Under the pieces are notes generated by a model. The model saw only the letters and a program-made list of their open reading frames with translations, ran no database searches and was not told the origin of the DNA. From positions 1,364,001 through 1,428,000 of the forward strand of contig JAHQRK010000014.1 of NCBI GenBank assembly GCA_019828595.1: 64,000 bases of DNA, given 5' to 3'. Positions 1 through 11,702 of the stretch are shown here, one piece after another. Position 1 is the stretch's first letter; every line of letters starts with the position of its first letter. The position numbers and the translations under genes were made by a program. This stretch comes from Aphanomyces cochlioides (Eukaryota; Oomycota; Saprolegniomycetes; Saprolegniales; Verrucalvaceae).

Positions 1-460
1 CTTTTCAAAGAATTTTTTGTTACAATTTTCTGGAGTTTTGGCCAAATTATGCCATAAAAGAAATGGACCAAATTGGTCTATTTTATTTATGACATATTTT
101 CGTCATGAACGCACAAGCGTGAGATTCAGCTTGTCATCTCTACAAAAATACACGCACACACTATATATTATCGCTGTTGCATGTTCTAACACTCTAAGAA
201 GCGTTGTGATCGAGCCTTGCTCATCTCTGGCTCATTTCAAAGTTTCCGGCAGGAAGTGACAGACACAGCAGTTTGACAACAATCGTCTGTACCGGTAATG
301 TTGAAGTTTCTTGTCGGCCACAAGTTGTGGCTTCCAGACAAATAACAAATTCTTCAACTATTCCATGTTAAATTGTGAATTTGGAACTTTGGAAAAATTT
401 TGCAAAATGTCATTTCAGTTTTATGGAATAAAAAAAATTGATGGGCATCCAGACCAGCTC
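1..460. mobile_element. Harbinger-type MITE, copy 1 (left end cut by window)
   Basis: This stretch matches 11802-12262 almost base for base. Its right terminus reads gggcatccagaccagctc, the reverse complement of the left terminus of the complete copy, and is followed by tta at 461-463, the expected 3-bp target duplication of PIF/Harbinger elements. About 100 bases of the left end lie outside the window. It carries no credible coding sequence. It sits immediately upstream of a full-size Harbinger copy and was evidently duplicated with it. Confidence 0.7.
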
Positions 461-1340
461 TTAATTGGATAAAATATTGTGAATTCCGTCAAAATTTGCC
501 AATTTCAGGCGATATGTCCAATCGCCTGGAAATCGTCCGGACAACATGATTGGCTAAAAATAATTTTTACTATCAATTGATTGGCTGAAAACTGGCCTAA
601 GTTTGTGAGAGAAAAGCTGCAAATCTCACGTCATCTCTATGACTCTGAACAACCTTACAGAGCGACCCCACCTCGAAGAGAATTCCAGGTTATTAAGCGC
701 TCCTCACGTTAAGCATAAATCGAGTAGAGAGGCCTCTGGCCTCGCCAGTGCAGCGACGAAGCTTCGTCGATTTCGTGTACCATCCCAATCAAGACTTCAA
801 CCAAAGGTCAAAATAACCATCTAAAGTTGATATTAGTATTATATTTTGGAGGTCCGGCGATTTGCCGGCGGTTGATTCAACTAATCGCCGGAAGAAATTT
901 TGAGTAGAACACACAATATTGTGCTTCGAGAAGAAAATCCATTTTGACGCAAAAATCGCGCAATACAAACTTCAAGTGAAATGAAACTGAACGCTTCGAA
1001 CATGTTTTTAAAACATTCAAAACGCTTGAAATTACACTATATAATGTTCATTAGCTCGAGCTTTGAGATAAAATGCTTACGAAAAACTTAAATAGTGTTA
1101 GAGCCAAAGAAATGAAACAGTTTCGAAACATGTTAAAATTCCAGTTTTGCCCTCAAACGACAATATTCTACCAGAGAACTTTCGCAAGCCAAAGATCTTT
1201 GACGATTCAGATTCAGATAGAGATAGATGTTTTAGGGGAATTTTTCTCTCTATCTCAATTCCAAGAGGGGTAGGTTTCAGACAAGGCGAATCTGAATTCC
1301 GTGAGTGGTTTCAGATATCCTCAGAGGAGGCGGCTGCCCA

Positions 1341-2507
1341 ATGGTATTCAAAGGACCAAAGCTGACAGGAGATCAAGCAATCGAGATTCTTGCTGCTGCA
1401 TGGACTCTTTCGCGGCGGAAGAAGAAGCGTTTCATAGAAATAATGCGCATTTTGATGGCGGCGCATTGCTTCCGGCTACGAGAGGCGCAGCCAAATGTGG
1501 ACAAGTCCAATGTCTTTGACGACTTGACAGATCACGCAGTTACAGTAGCTCGATATCGCTTTTCAATACCACAACTACGCGAGCTTGCTCAAAAGCTTGG
1601 CCTTCCCGAAGGTGCCGTAAAAACAAAGGAACGGGATCATGTATCTCGCTTGGAGGTATTGGCGCTCGTCTGTGGGTGTCTCTCTGAAGCATGCAAGCTA
1701 TTTACGATTTCTTGTTAGTTCGGGCGCTCAACAGCCGCCTGCAGCCGGATCATCAAGGTCACCGTGGCATTATTATATCAAAACCACCAGCACCTTCTCT
1801 ATTTTAACCATGAGATAGTGCGCGCAAGAATCACAAGATATTGTCAAGTCATCCATCTCGAAGGTGCCCCATTGCGCTGTTGCTTGGGATTTATTGATGG
1901 AACTCGACAATATGTAGCACGTCCGAGTGTACGTGGAACTATGACAAAAGCTCACAAGAATCTACAGGAATCCTTGTTCAATGGACATCCGTGTCGGCAC
2001 TGTTTTAATTGGCAAAGTGTTCAGGCTCTCGATGGCATCATTGTAAGTCTCTATGGTCCCATAGAGGGACGAAGACATGACTCCACTGTCCTCAAGTTCA
2101 GCGGCTTGCTTGATTTGATGGAGAAAGACACCAGCGGCATGTTCTGTGGAAGACTTCTCTATGGTGATCCAGCTTATGGATCCAGTACTTTCATCACGTC
2201 AGCATCAATTTACCCACATCCCAAGTGCATTCAGTTCAATCGACAAATGAGCTCAGTTCGTGAGAGCGTTGAATGGGGATTTGGTCATATTAAGACGCTT
2301 TGGGAATACATGAATTGGGACAAAAAGCAGCATGTTCGTCAGGCTCCAGTTGGACTAAACTTCTTTGAAGCCGTGCTCTTAACCAGTTGCCACACTTGCT
2401 TACAACCTCTTGGCAATCAAATATCTATGTATTTTGATTTACAACTACCTACCCTTGACCATTATCTAAACCTCCAGCAGACTACAAAGTGTTTCGCTGA
2501 TGATTAA
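1341..2507 (+). pseudogene. Harbinger DDE transposase, copy 1, one in-frame stop
   Basis: The frame begins at ATG 1341 and is open to a TAG at 1716-1718, then continues in the same frame to 2507. The DDE_Tnp_4-type catalytic residues are all visible in the second part: D in FIDGT, D in YGDPAY and E in VEWGFG. The GPIEGRRHDS block typical of the family is also present. The first part carries the upstream helical region (SIPQLRELAQKLGLP). The stop falls directly before FGRS, a conserved family position, so the two parts are one interrupted gene. One residue differs from copy 2 after VEWGFG (H here, R there). An intron removing the stop cannot be excluded, but no good splice pair is apparent. 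Confidence 0.75.
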
Positions 2508-2509
2508 GA

Positions 2510-2762
2510 ATCTTTAGAACAAAATATTGCATCATCTTGTCTCTCTCTCGATCGGCTTGCATTCGTCTATCCTCCATTGCAAGCTCATGCACGCGCCGAC
2601 GTGCTGCGTGGCCAGCTTCATATTCTCGTTGCCGTTCAGCTTCATCCCGTTCGTACACTCGTTACAATTCTGCTTCCACCCGCTTGAATTCCATTTTTCG
2701 CAGTTCCAATTCATTTTTTCTTCGTTCGCCATCGTCGGTGGTCGCAAGAGCGTTCACCAAAG
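2510..2762 (-). pseudogene. Harbinger accessory protein, C-terminal remnant
   Basis: Read on the minus strand this gives a highly charged, helical C-terminus rich in E, R, K and Q, with one in-frame TAA. It is the same sequence as the end of the accessory gene at 14306-15285. Upstream sequence is missing because copy 1 breaks at 2762. In Harbinger elements a SANT/Myb-like DNA-binding partner is normally encoded opposite the transposase, which matches this layout. Confidence 0.6.
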
Positions 2763-3107
2763 GGGATCAATACACCTCAATGTGCCACAACATGGAGATT
2801 TTCTTCATCTTCTGCCACCTAGCATTCACATCCTATTGTCCTCCAGAGGTCATCCGCGAAACACGTCACTGACTTACAAGATGTTAATATAAATCAATTT
2901 TATCTTACTTATAGTATGGTTGTTTGGTGTGTTCAACACAACAAAAAGACTTTGGCATTCTTGAGGAGACATCGAAAATTAATTTTTGAAATATATTTAT
3001 TGAAAATTGACGAATATCGTTTTTGATAGTTACACGATCCAGTTGTAAGCCATATCTTACGAAGCAAAAATATACGTTTCTAAAGGTATCGAACTTTGGA
3101 ATGCAGG
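2763..3107. other. AT-rich spacer, no gene seen
   Basis: Low-complexity AT-rich sequence follows the end of the Harbinger match. No conserved frame or terminal repeat was recognised. Confidence 0.4.
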
Positions 3108-3703
3108 CTAAAGAGCATTAACTGATGTAAAAACTCTAAATATAATCATAGCAAAAGTATTAATGAACAAAAGAGAAAAATAAATAAAGGTTAACATAAA
3201 CTGAACTCCATTGTCGTGAAAAGCAGCACCAACTATCAATCCTAGAGCGGTGATGATCACCTCGGGCTGGACGACATACTTGTGCTTAGCTAGATAGATA
3301 TGAAGCGCCTTGTCCAAAGATTGGAGATCGACTTGCGCCAACTCATATAGACTAGTTGGGTTCCTCTGAAAGCCAGAGGCGGTGGTCAGGCCACAGGTGC
3401 TACTGGGGCTTAGATGCAGCCTGAGTTTTCGCAGTCACGATCGTCTAGACTTGAACGCGTCATGATCGCAGCTAGGATATTGAAATTTGCATATTCATTC
3501 GGACGGGGACAGTTCCAACTGAGCTGTGCGCGTGGCTGAAGACTAAAATGACGAAAATCTTTCACACTGTATTCGGCCACACCCTCCTCGCAGCATTCAC
3601 ATGGCGTCGTGATGTTCGGATTCTTGACGATTGCGCTGCCAAAGTATTCTACATTAGTTAAAAATAGCAACCTTAGCGACGCTTTGGTCATACTTGCACA
3701 CAA
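3108..3703 (-). CDS. Unrecognised two-exon gene fragment with Cys-rich and membrane segments
   Basis: Two minus-strand blocks look coding. The upstream block (3703-3410) contains a Cys-rich run (CECCEEG) with balanced codon use. The downstream block (about 3362-3108) opens after a plausible acceptor (ctttcag) and ends in a hydrophobic stretch of about 30 residues (roughly 3235-3140), probably one or two membrane spans. A donor between them is not certain. No family was recognised. The 5' end is not found, and it lies between transposons, so it may be a remnant. Confidence 0.3.
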
Positions 3704-4749
3704 CCAGGTTTGGATGGCGTAACAGATCTAATTACTGCCCGATAAGACAGAGGCGAGACCGTTGGTTGGCAAGTCCGTATCGTTCAGAATCGCATTTGAG
3801 GACCCACTTCGAGTTTTAGCTGCAGGTTTTTTTAGTCTGTCACTTGTGTCACACTTTTCACAAGACGCAGATGTCGCAGGGGGCTCGGAGGGCTCGGAGG
3901 GGTCCGTGGGGGTGTTTTCGTTGGAAGCGCACGATGGACAGCAAGGACGGTGCTCTTACTGGATCTGCACTACGGATCTGTCTCCCAAGATCTTGCTCGA
4001 GGACTCGGCTCTGGCTGGTAAAGGGCGATCGTTCGTTGTGTTGACGCTGCTCGGGGGTGCCAGTTGCAGCTACTGCTCGCTTCTTGACCTTGCTTACTTC
4101 TCGCTGGTAGTGCAGCTCTATAACCTTCACACGGAAGGCATTCACTGCAAAAAGGGAAGTGTATTACATAGTTGAAGCTACCTAGACTGTTCTGCATTCG
4201 AGTCGAGACGACGACAACTTGAGTTTGAATCTTAGCCAGCCTGGTCTGCCAATAACGTTGGATGACTGGCCAATGGGCACACGAATGTAGAGCAAAATTC
4301 TCCTGAGCATCTGGATTTCATTATGATCATCGGTTTTCACCCATGTTTGACATGGTTTCAACCTGTACACGTGCAATCCACCTTCGTACTTCGGTGCCTG
4401 TCCTTGCCAAGTTGGATACGCCATGGTTGTTCGTTCATCAGTCGTATGTCGTGCTCGATTTGCACAATGTCACTGGTGTTGCAGGGGGCGCCGAAGTATC
4501 CACACCCCTTCTCACGATACGGGCGCATCTGTATTCTTCATGATTTTACGTATGAAATCCCAAGATCGTGCAATGTAGTCAAGTTGTAATGTAGGGCAAG
4601 TGCTCCTGCATTGCATCTTGTATAGACGACACACGCCTGTAAAAAGCTGGTTTTCATAGCCTTTGCCAGCTGCTTGAGCGCGCATTGCACGTTTTGAGGC
4701 GTGGCAGTCATTGAGCCTGCAAACCAAAGTGTTTCTTTGTTACAGCAAG
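3704..4749. other. No convincing gene
   Basis: Several short overlapping frames exist on both strands, but none has a recognisable motif, conserved partner or splice structure. A G-rich stretch lies at about 3878-3915. Confidence 0.4.
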
Positions 4750-4751
4750 GT

Positions 4752-4930
4752 GTGCACTGAGCTCTATATATATCTTGAAACTAACGGTCTGTCTCTTGTA
4801 ATTGTGAGTACTGTATCGTAGTTGTTGCTCGTAATATACCCATATCTTTCGCAAAACTAACGATCTGTGTCATGTAATTATGTGTAATGTATCCGAACTG
4901 CGGTTCGTACATCAACGCAACCTGAGAAAC
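4752..4930 (+). repeat. Two-unit repeat, inverted relative to 20040-20215
   Basis: Two related units of about 75 bp occur in tandem, each with a core like aaactaacggtctgt followed by gtaatt..tgtactgtat. The reverse complement of 20040-20215 carries the same two units, including ggttcgtacatca. The arrangement resembles subterminal repeats of a DNA transposon. Whether the pair belongs to one element or two could not be decided. Confidence 0.55.
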
Positions 4931-5655
4931 CCATACAAAACCATATCCTTCCAGACATAGTCAGATATAATACATACGTTTTCGAAAGATGTATGGAATT
5001 TCGTAGTAATATTCTCCGTTGAGTCATTTCTGTCTTGAGAATTTACATATTTCTCTATTTTTTAAACCATACTGTCTTCACATTGTTGTGGCAATGCATG
5101 AATAAATATTCTGTTTTGACATTTTGTGGATATCTTTTGACACCATTTTTGGATCATTTTACATATCATTTTTACCCCAATATGGAAAACGAAATGATAC
5201 ACCTGCCTTCAGATTTGTGAGTCTGGAGAACCCTGCAACGCATAGCTTTGCCTGGTCTGAGTGTCAAATCTGTATAGTGTTGGTAATGCAGATAGTTTTG
5301 GACGCAGTATGGTTGATGCTCATGAGTATTATGGCTTGCAACTGGGGGCACATACACATCCGTACCTCCTTTAGCCCCTGTTAAAATGTTAGCGTGGCCC
5401 TATAACCCCGTCAGCAATATTTGGCTTTGGCGCTGGACAACTTTTGTGCGCTATATGGTGATCATCGCATTTTTGTGACATTATCATCTGATGGTATGAC
5501 AACACGAACTTTATGCGTGGGGGTATGGATGAATCGCAAAATGAAAGACCATGCGTGCTGCGACAGGGGATACAGACTCCTCCGTACCTCCCGCATCCCC
5601 TGTTATGACGAAATGTCATGGATCTCGACCATTTTGTGGAATATAAAAATCTAGG
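4931..5655. other. No gene seen
   Basis: AT-rich to mixed sequence leading into the MULE copy. No frame with recognisable features. Confidence 0.4.
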
Positions 5656-5963
5656 TGACTCGCACGAGATGAACCGCTCGCGACATGCTCATTGACATGA
5701 AGAATGTCAGCTACATGAGCCGATTGATTCGAAAATTCCAGCGTGGCCTGTAGCTGATACTATGTATCAAACTATAACTGCGTAATGAAGCAAATCGCAC
5801 TCGAGCATCTTTTGTTTGTTGTATGTAATACAAAGCCCTCATATGCGATTCTACTGCTGCTGGTTTAGGTCACGTTGCACATCGTCATCGCAACAGTTTC
5901 GCTCGGTTACACATTACACGGCCTTGAATCTACTGCTACACACGGATATAGGCAACTCAAACC

Positions 5964-8568
5964 ATGGCTTATGAGCACCTCGTGCAACTTCCAACGAACG
6001 AGTTTGAAGGATTTTTGTCCAACCTACCGACTTTTCGCGTTCCAAGTAGCAACAGGAAGCCATGTACTACCCAACACCCAGATGTTTTCAACCTCGCGTG
6101 CTTTGAGCCACACCTGATGCAAGTACAATACACATGCTGCGTCTCAAGTCGATGTCATCCCGACTTTAATGGATACAACGAAGACCGCGTGGACAGATGT
6201 CCCATGACATATCGCATCACAACTTGTCCAATGTCTGGATTATCCTTCGTTGCTGCTAAAGGGGTGCACAGACACCTCCATTTCCCTGATTCTGGGGAGG
6301 GTTCACCCATTCGAGAATGTGTACATTTCTGTGACTCATTGTTCTTGATCTAAATCGATGCTGTAGGTTACAGAACATATAAAAATAACCATAAAGAATT
6401 GGCTGAAAGATAATCCCAGTCGTAAGCCAAAGGATATTTACAACAAGCTGGAAGCCGCTCATTCGAGAAATGAATTTGGACAAAGTCCAATGCCATCACT
6501 CAAGCAGGTTCAGGAGGTTGTCAAGTACATGCGAGTAAAAGAAATGCGTCATCAGAGTACGGTACAAGCCACATAAGACGAACTCAGTCGGCGAAAGCCA
6601 CCAGATGGCATCGACAATGAGCATGAGCCATTTGTTTTCGGTGTACCTACGATCGACGGCCAACCGAAAGTAGGAGACGGTGGGTTCGAGGCTTTCCGTG
6701 CAGGTAAATCACCCCACAATGTCCAGGCTAACATTTGAAAGGATTTACAACAATCGCAAATCCAGATTACAGAGTCGTCACACATGTTGACACTACTTTC
6801 AAGACCAACAAGTCAGGATACCCCATATTTGTACTGGGGTATTCCGACAAAAGTGGACGATTCCATACATTGAGTGTAAGCATAACATCTCAACGTTGCA
6901 GCCAAGATTTCCACTGGGTTTTGAGGTCCTTGTGCAGTGTTATGCTTGAGAAATTCAATTACAGCTGGAAGCCCCGCCTCTTCATGGGTGATGCTGACAA
7001 GGCGCAATACCGTGGTCTCATGGAGGTTATTGCACCCAGCACCCCTGAAGTTCAGTATCTCATGTGTTTTTTACATGTTCTGAAGAAATGCTTTGAAAAG
7101 AAGAGTGGACTTGCATGGTTTGAATGGTGTTCCGTCTCTTTCGACATCTACCTGCTACACATGTGTCAATCTTACGATGATTTGACGGCGAAAATGGCCC
7201 AAGTGTACGAAAATTGGAACTCAACCCGGGAGCTCAGAAAATTCCGCTCATACTTCTACGACACCTGGCTGCCTCGTAATGGAGAATTCTCTCGACGAAA
7301 TGAATGTCGCTTTTGGAAATGGCAGATATATCACAGCGACAGTGGAAGTGCTGTGACAAACAATCCCAACGAGCATTTCAATGCTGAATTGAAAAAGGTA
7401 CGTTTTGACAGAGATCAGATTCTTACACATGTTTTGTAGTTTATCAAGAACGAAAGACTGCATGTTCCACACCTGATTCAAGAAATATGCAATCTGCTGG
7501 CAACAGAGTCAAGAGCTCGTTCTACTTGGGCGACAGAAGTTACTGTAAGCGGAAGACTCAAAAGACATTATCAAAAGCTGCAAGTGCAAAATTTACTACA
7601 AGTGTCTGCTCTTTTGTCAGAAAATCCCATGACGTGGAGAGTTCGCCAGCTGGCAGCACAACGGGTGCAACTGGATGACCAAGAACGGGTGAATTTTTCA
7701 AGTGGTGTGTGGCGTAAAACGTAGGTTTCTAGCCGGATTTCTTCGAGAACGAGCGCAAGCGGCGGACGTGCGACTGATGACGTAGGGCGCTGCTGGTGGG
7801 GAGGATCAGCGGCGTCCGGCGGGTTCAACCGTGGGAAGATTAAGGTAAAAACGATTGTCAAGGTTATGAAGGCTAGCTACCTACTGACTACATATGCAAT
7901 TTACTATAGGCTATAGTTCAAGGTAGAGAATAAGTACAGTGTAATGAAGGCAGTAATGGTCTTGAACTTGGGTTGAGCCAATGATAGAAGGGGGGAGTAT
8001 CTGATACAAATCCGGGTCAAGGCGGCCGATCCGGGTGAAGGATGAGTCTGGTCCGGATCGAGTGGTTAGAGGATAATAATCCGGCCCGGATCAGGCATAT
8101 TAGATCCGAATCCGGATTAACCAGGGTTCGGACCAACCAGGATCCTGATCAACAACAATCAGGGTTTCAGCACGGATCCGGATCAGGCACTAATCGGGTT
8201 TATGTGCGGATACCACGTACCACGTCACTGGTGTCTATCCTGAAATGAACCCAAGAAACCCAATCAGCAGAAATTTGCGCCGCCTTGAAGTACACCTGCA
8301 ACCAACTACAGGGTGTGAGGTAATCCAAGAAGATGGTCGTGTGTGCTGCATGTGTCTTGTCTGGGTGCGCAATTGCATATGTGTTCATTCGATTGCTGTA
8401 TGCTGTCGAATTGGCCAAATCCCACCTGGAATGGAGGGTGCTCCAAGAAAGTTGAGGAACCGAACGCGCCGCGCACGACAGCGTGAAGATGCGAACGACG
8501 ATGAATTCTTGGATGGAAATCTACGTCGACGTCCGAGAAGCAATCGCGGCGCCTTGCATTTGGAGTAG
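5964..8568 (+). pseudogene. MULE transposase with SWIM zinc finger, broken (copy A)
   Basis: The frame starts at ATG 5964 (MAYEHLVQLPTNEFEGFL). An intron of about 38 nt near 6703-6740 matches an intron at the same place in copy B. The core block from 6735 has the MULE signature: D in HVDTTFKTN, D in MGDADKAQYRGL, and the downstream NNPNEHFNAEL block. A SWIM finger (CxC then CxH, CMCLVWVRNCICVHS) lies near 8350-8395. Damage includes a TAA near 6574-6576, a frame change at about 6350, a stop at 7439 that may be an intron, and the roughly 530-bp insertion. It is not functional as it stands. Confidence 0.75.
7704..8232. mobile_element. Short TIR insertion within MULE A, with ATCCGG-rich array
   Basis: Copy B runs straight across this point, so the block is an insertion. 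It appears to be bounded by tggtgt on both sides, a likely target duplication. The ends are imperfect inverted repeats (gtggcgtaaaacgtag against gtgacgtggtacgtgg, 11 of 16). Positions 8005-8190 are a degenerate array of gatccgg/gatccggatc motifs. No transposase is present, so it would be non-autonomous. Confidence 0.5.
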
Positions 8569-9059
8569 ACATCTCCCGCTGAATAGCTCCTATGACATCT
8601 TGTGCATTTAACTAATACACCTCTTTCTATGATCTATCCATCCCTTCTTGCTCACCGACTCAAGACAGGAGATCTGAATATCGTCCAAACTCTTGACGCT
8701 ATCTACGGCATGTCATCACATTGCTAGCTGTGGTTTGGCCCGAGAGCACTACGACAAATTAACCGCCGCCGTTTTAGCTTGTTTCGCAGTACATGGTACA
8801 CTCCATCATCAAACACGGGAACTGCGTCGTCGGCCTCGCGGGAGTATATTTTCGATGCGAGGAATGTATGCCGTTTGAGTTGCACTGCGACTTCATGCGT
8901 GTGGATCACGCAAGCTTGTACAAACTTCGCGCTCCATATCGCACGGCGAGTAGTGCTGCGGCAAATCCGATGAAAGCGCGAAGTTTGTACTAGCTTGCAT
9001 GTGCCAGCACGACGACCCAATTCTCACTTGTTGATGCTTGAAGAGGCGATGACCGTCGA
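8569..9059. other. No gene seen
   Basis: Downstream flank of MULE A. Short frames only, none supported. Confidence 0.35.
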
Positions 9060-9065
9060 TGGTTT

Positions 9066-9180
9066 TGAAGGAGAGTTGTTGCGTCGGTGGGCATTTCGAT
9101 TATGTTGTTGAGCATCGAGAGCATAGTAGGAGAGTTCTTGCGTCTGTGCGCATTTCGATTATGTTGTCGAGCATGGGCAT
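9066..9180 (+). repeat. Tandem duplication, unit about 60 bp, two copies
   Basis: The phrase gcatttcgattatgttg and its surroundings (gagagttgttgcgtc / gagagttcttgcgtc) occur twice about 60 bases apart. Confidence 0.6.
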
Positions 9181-9289
9181 GGCGGGGGAAGCTCCGACAA
9201 ACAAGATTCTAAAGCCAAATTGCATGGCGAGCGCCAAGCACGCTTTGAACGTCGCCTTCCACGAGTAGTCAAGGAGAGCAAACTGCTTT

Positions 9290-10470
9290 AGCACTAAGTT
9301 CACTAACTTGCGGCACTCTCGGCTTACTGTTGATCTGACTTGCGCTTTACACTGCAGTGCGCTTCTTTATCGCTCATTCTCCTGACAACGCTGTAGAACA
9401 CTACAACTAATACCTTTTTCACCCACTCGACTGTCATTCTAGTTCACAGTACGTCCCACCATCGCTCGTTGACCTGAAATAGTTCAATATCACAATCATG
9501 TGTGACTTGGTGCAGTCTCGGCTTGCCCTCTCCACAGCTTCGTGCGTACTATTATCGCTCGTCGACCTGGAACAGTTCTAAATCACTTTCATGTGTGACT
9601 AGGTGCAGTCTCGGCTTACCCTCTCCACACTTTCGTGCGTACTATCATCGCTTGTCGACTGAACATCACTGTAGCACACTACAGTCACTGACTTTCCGCC
9701 CTCTTTAACTTGATCTCTACACTAAAGTACGCCCTCTTTAGCTTGCTCTCTACACTAAAGTACGTGTCGCTATCGCTGGTTGACCTGAAGTCGTTCCAGT
9801 ACAGCACAACCGATAAATCGTTGCTTCTCGGCTTGCTCGCTCGTGTCATCATCGTTAATTGTCCTGACGTCGTTGTAGAATATAAGCTGTGCCTCACCGT
9901 CCTCTCGGCGGCTTTGATTCAACCATACAATTCCACGTTTACTTGCCAACCTATTATAGTTAAAGAACTCTACAATGAATAACTTGCTTCAGTGTTTCTG
10001 CATTTCAATGCGTAACATCATCGCTCGTGGACCTGAAATCGTTGTAGAACACAACAATCACAACATTTTCGTCCTGTCTACTTGTTCTCTACGATACAGT
10101 ACGATTCATCACCACTGATTGACCTGGCATTGTTTTAGAACACTACAATCAATGCTTGTCCCTGGTTGACCTGACAACGTTGCATAATACAACAATCAAT
10201 GCTTTGCCGCCCTCTTGGCATTCTTTCGGGTTTTCACTACGTCTCGTGATCGCCTGTAGACCTGACATAGTTCAAGATCATAACAATCAATGATTCTCCA
10301 AATATCGGCTTGCTTACTACACTACGGTACCTGTTTCATCATCAGTGGTTCATCTGACATAGGTCTAGAGGACTAAAACCAATGCCTTGCCCCCATCTCT
10401 GTTCTATTGTGCTCTGCAGTGCATTCCATCATTGCTGGTTCACCTCACATCGTCCAAGAACACACCATAC
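9290..10470 (+). repeat. Degenerate satellite-like field, units about 90-110 bp
   Basis: Roughly a dozen diverged units recur. Each has a core of the type gttgacctgaaatcgttgtagaacac, then acaatcaatgctt, then cggcttgctctctacact..agtacg and catcatcgct. Spacing is irregular and some units are truncated. No protein is encoded. It lies downstream of MULE A and may belong to its long 3' region. Confidence 0.6.
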
Positions 10471-10984
10471 ACTGATCCGTCAACGCTTTGCAATCAACGG
10501 AACTACGACGATCCACGCAGTTCTCATTTTTAACGTAACTATCCGGTCCCAAGCTTCGCATGTTTGAGCTGCAGTGCTTCCACTCGGAGTGGAACCTCTG
10601 CAGTTGAAGTGTATTGTGCAGTTGAATGTTGTCCTTAACATCTTGTTTAAAATTCTTCAGATTTTTGTAGCAGGCACACAGGTAGCAGGCACACAGACCT
10701 TGATCGATGATAAAAATCCTTGCTGCGAAATGAGGTAGTGCGACTGCTCTCACCCAAATGTTTTCTTCGCTGTTCCTCCAGCACATGCTCAAGTGTCAAC
10801 CTCTACTTGCCGAGGATATTTCCCCTCAATTCCCCAACAATATATGTGAAAGTAGGATAATTCCCGCGATGAATGGATCATTGTACTGTAGTGGAGTAAT
10901 TTGTTACATTTTCCTGTGATTCCCCGATTTCAGCCTGGAGTTCCTTACTTTAGGTTTCTACGTTTTCTGTACTCCCTCCTGTGC

Positions 10985-11411
10985 CTTGCGGTCGTTATAC
11001 AGCTCATCGTAGGCCTCCAGTAGCTGTGTTTTTTCGACCGGTGTCTCGTCAACACCTACGTTCAGCGTTTTAGTCCATGATTTAATGACAAAGCACAACT
11101 CGATTCATACCCGATGATTTTTTTGACTTCAGTGTCGCTGAGCAGTATGCTTCGTGGATTGTTTTCAGACGACGTCTAAGACTATGCTCACTGACGTCCA
11201 TTCCACTTCGTTGTAAGCGCTCGTGGACTCCATGCCAGAGATGTGATTCCTTTGCTCCTTCGGTGAAGATGCCATCATCACCGAGGACTTCTTTCAATAA
11301 CTTGATATCATCGCTATTCTTGTACGCGAAGCGTGTCTTCCGCTCCTTCTTGATGCCTTCAACGACCACCGAGTCATTGTCGCTATCGGCGTCACCAGAG
11401 GAGTTCATCAT
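10985..11411 (-). pseudogene. SANT/Myb-like transposon accessory protein, broken
   Basis: The minus-strand frame from 11411 encodes an acidic N-terminus followed by a helical DNA-binding-like block (RFAYKNSDDIKLLKEVLGDD). The block is clearly related to that in the gene at 25909-26841 (GDNGLF, then RRLKTIHEAY against CRLRTLYETH). After the stop at 11082 the same similarity resumes in another frame at about 11050-10985 (LLEAYDELYNDRKA). A short insertion, intron or frameshift separates the two pieces. I infer a Harbinger partner protein; the SANT/Myb call rests on pattern only. Confidence 0.5.
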
Positions 11412-11702
11412 CCAACGAAATTTACATGTGAATGTGAGCCATCCGGTGTACCCTTGAAAAGACTATTTATGCTATATATCAAATCATAAAATATCATATT
11501 TAGAAGGGAACTATAAATGCCGGTTTATAGTCACTTTTCACAACTTGCGTGACTACAGAAAATCTATTTTCACAGGTACTTGTGACATTCGATCTCTATA
11601 ATCAATTTTATAGTATAATCACGATTTGCGCAAAGTCTCTAATATCATGAGTTGACCGCACGAGCGACGACCTAACCCTAAAAAGTGAAAATATTAAAAT
11701 TA

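Larger units (their letters stand above)
461..2762 (+). mobile_element. PIF/Harbinger DNA transposon copy 1
   Basis: This is the body of a Harbinger element with a plus-strand transposase frame and the tail of a minus-strand accessory gene. It matches 12263-14567 with only a handful of differences that I could see: a 2-base indel near 1232 and a few substitutions. The match stops abruptly at 2762, where the other copy continues into its accessory gene, so this copy is 3' truncated or rearranged. Terminal repeats of the large element could not be resolved. Confidence 0.75.
5660..8568 (+). mobile_element. Mutator-like element (MULE), copy A
   Basis: This region is homologous to the second copy at about 20385-23266 over its whole coding length. 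A short 5' exon-like block near 5672-5745 (MKN..YMSRLI.KFQR) is shared with 20400-20455. The copy is interrupted by an unrelated insertion at about 7704-8232. Similarity with copy B also appears far downstream (10800-10960 against 24110-24290), so the original element may extend to about 10.96 kb. Confidence 0.7.

Noticed and set aside
2527..2892. Plus-strand 110-121 codon frames after Harbinger copy 1
   Set aside because: They are antisense to the accessory-protein tail, and their Ser/Arg/Phe-rich content is the mirror of a charged helix.
9290..10470. CRISPR-like array
   Set aside because: Units are diverged along their whole length with no constant repeat and unique spacers, and the organism is a eukaryote.
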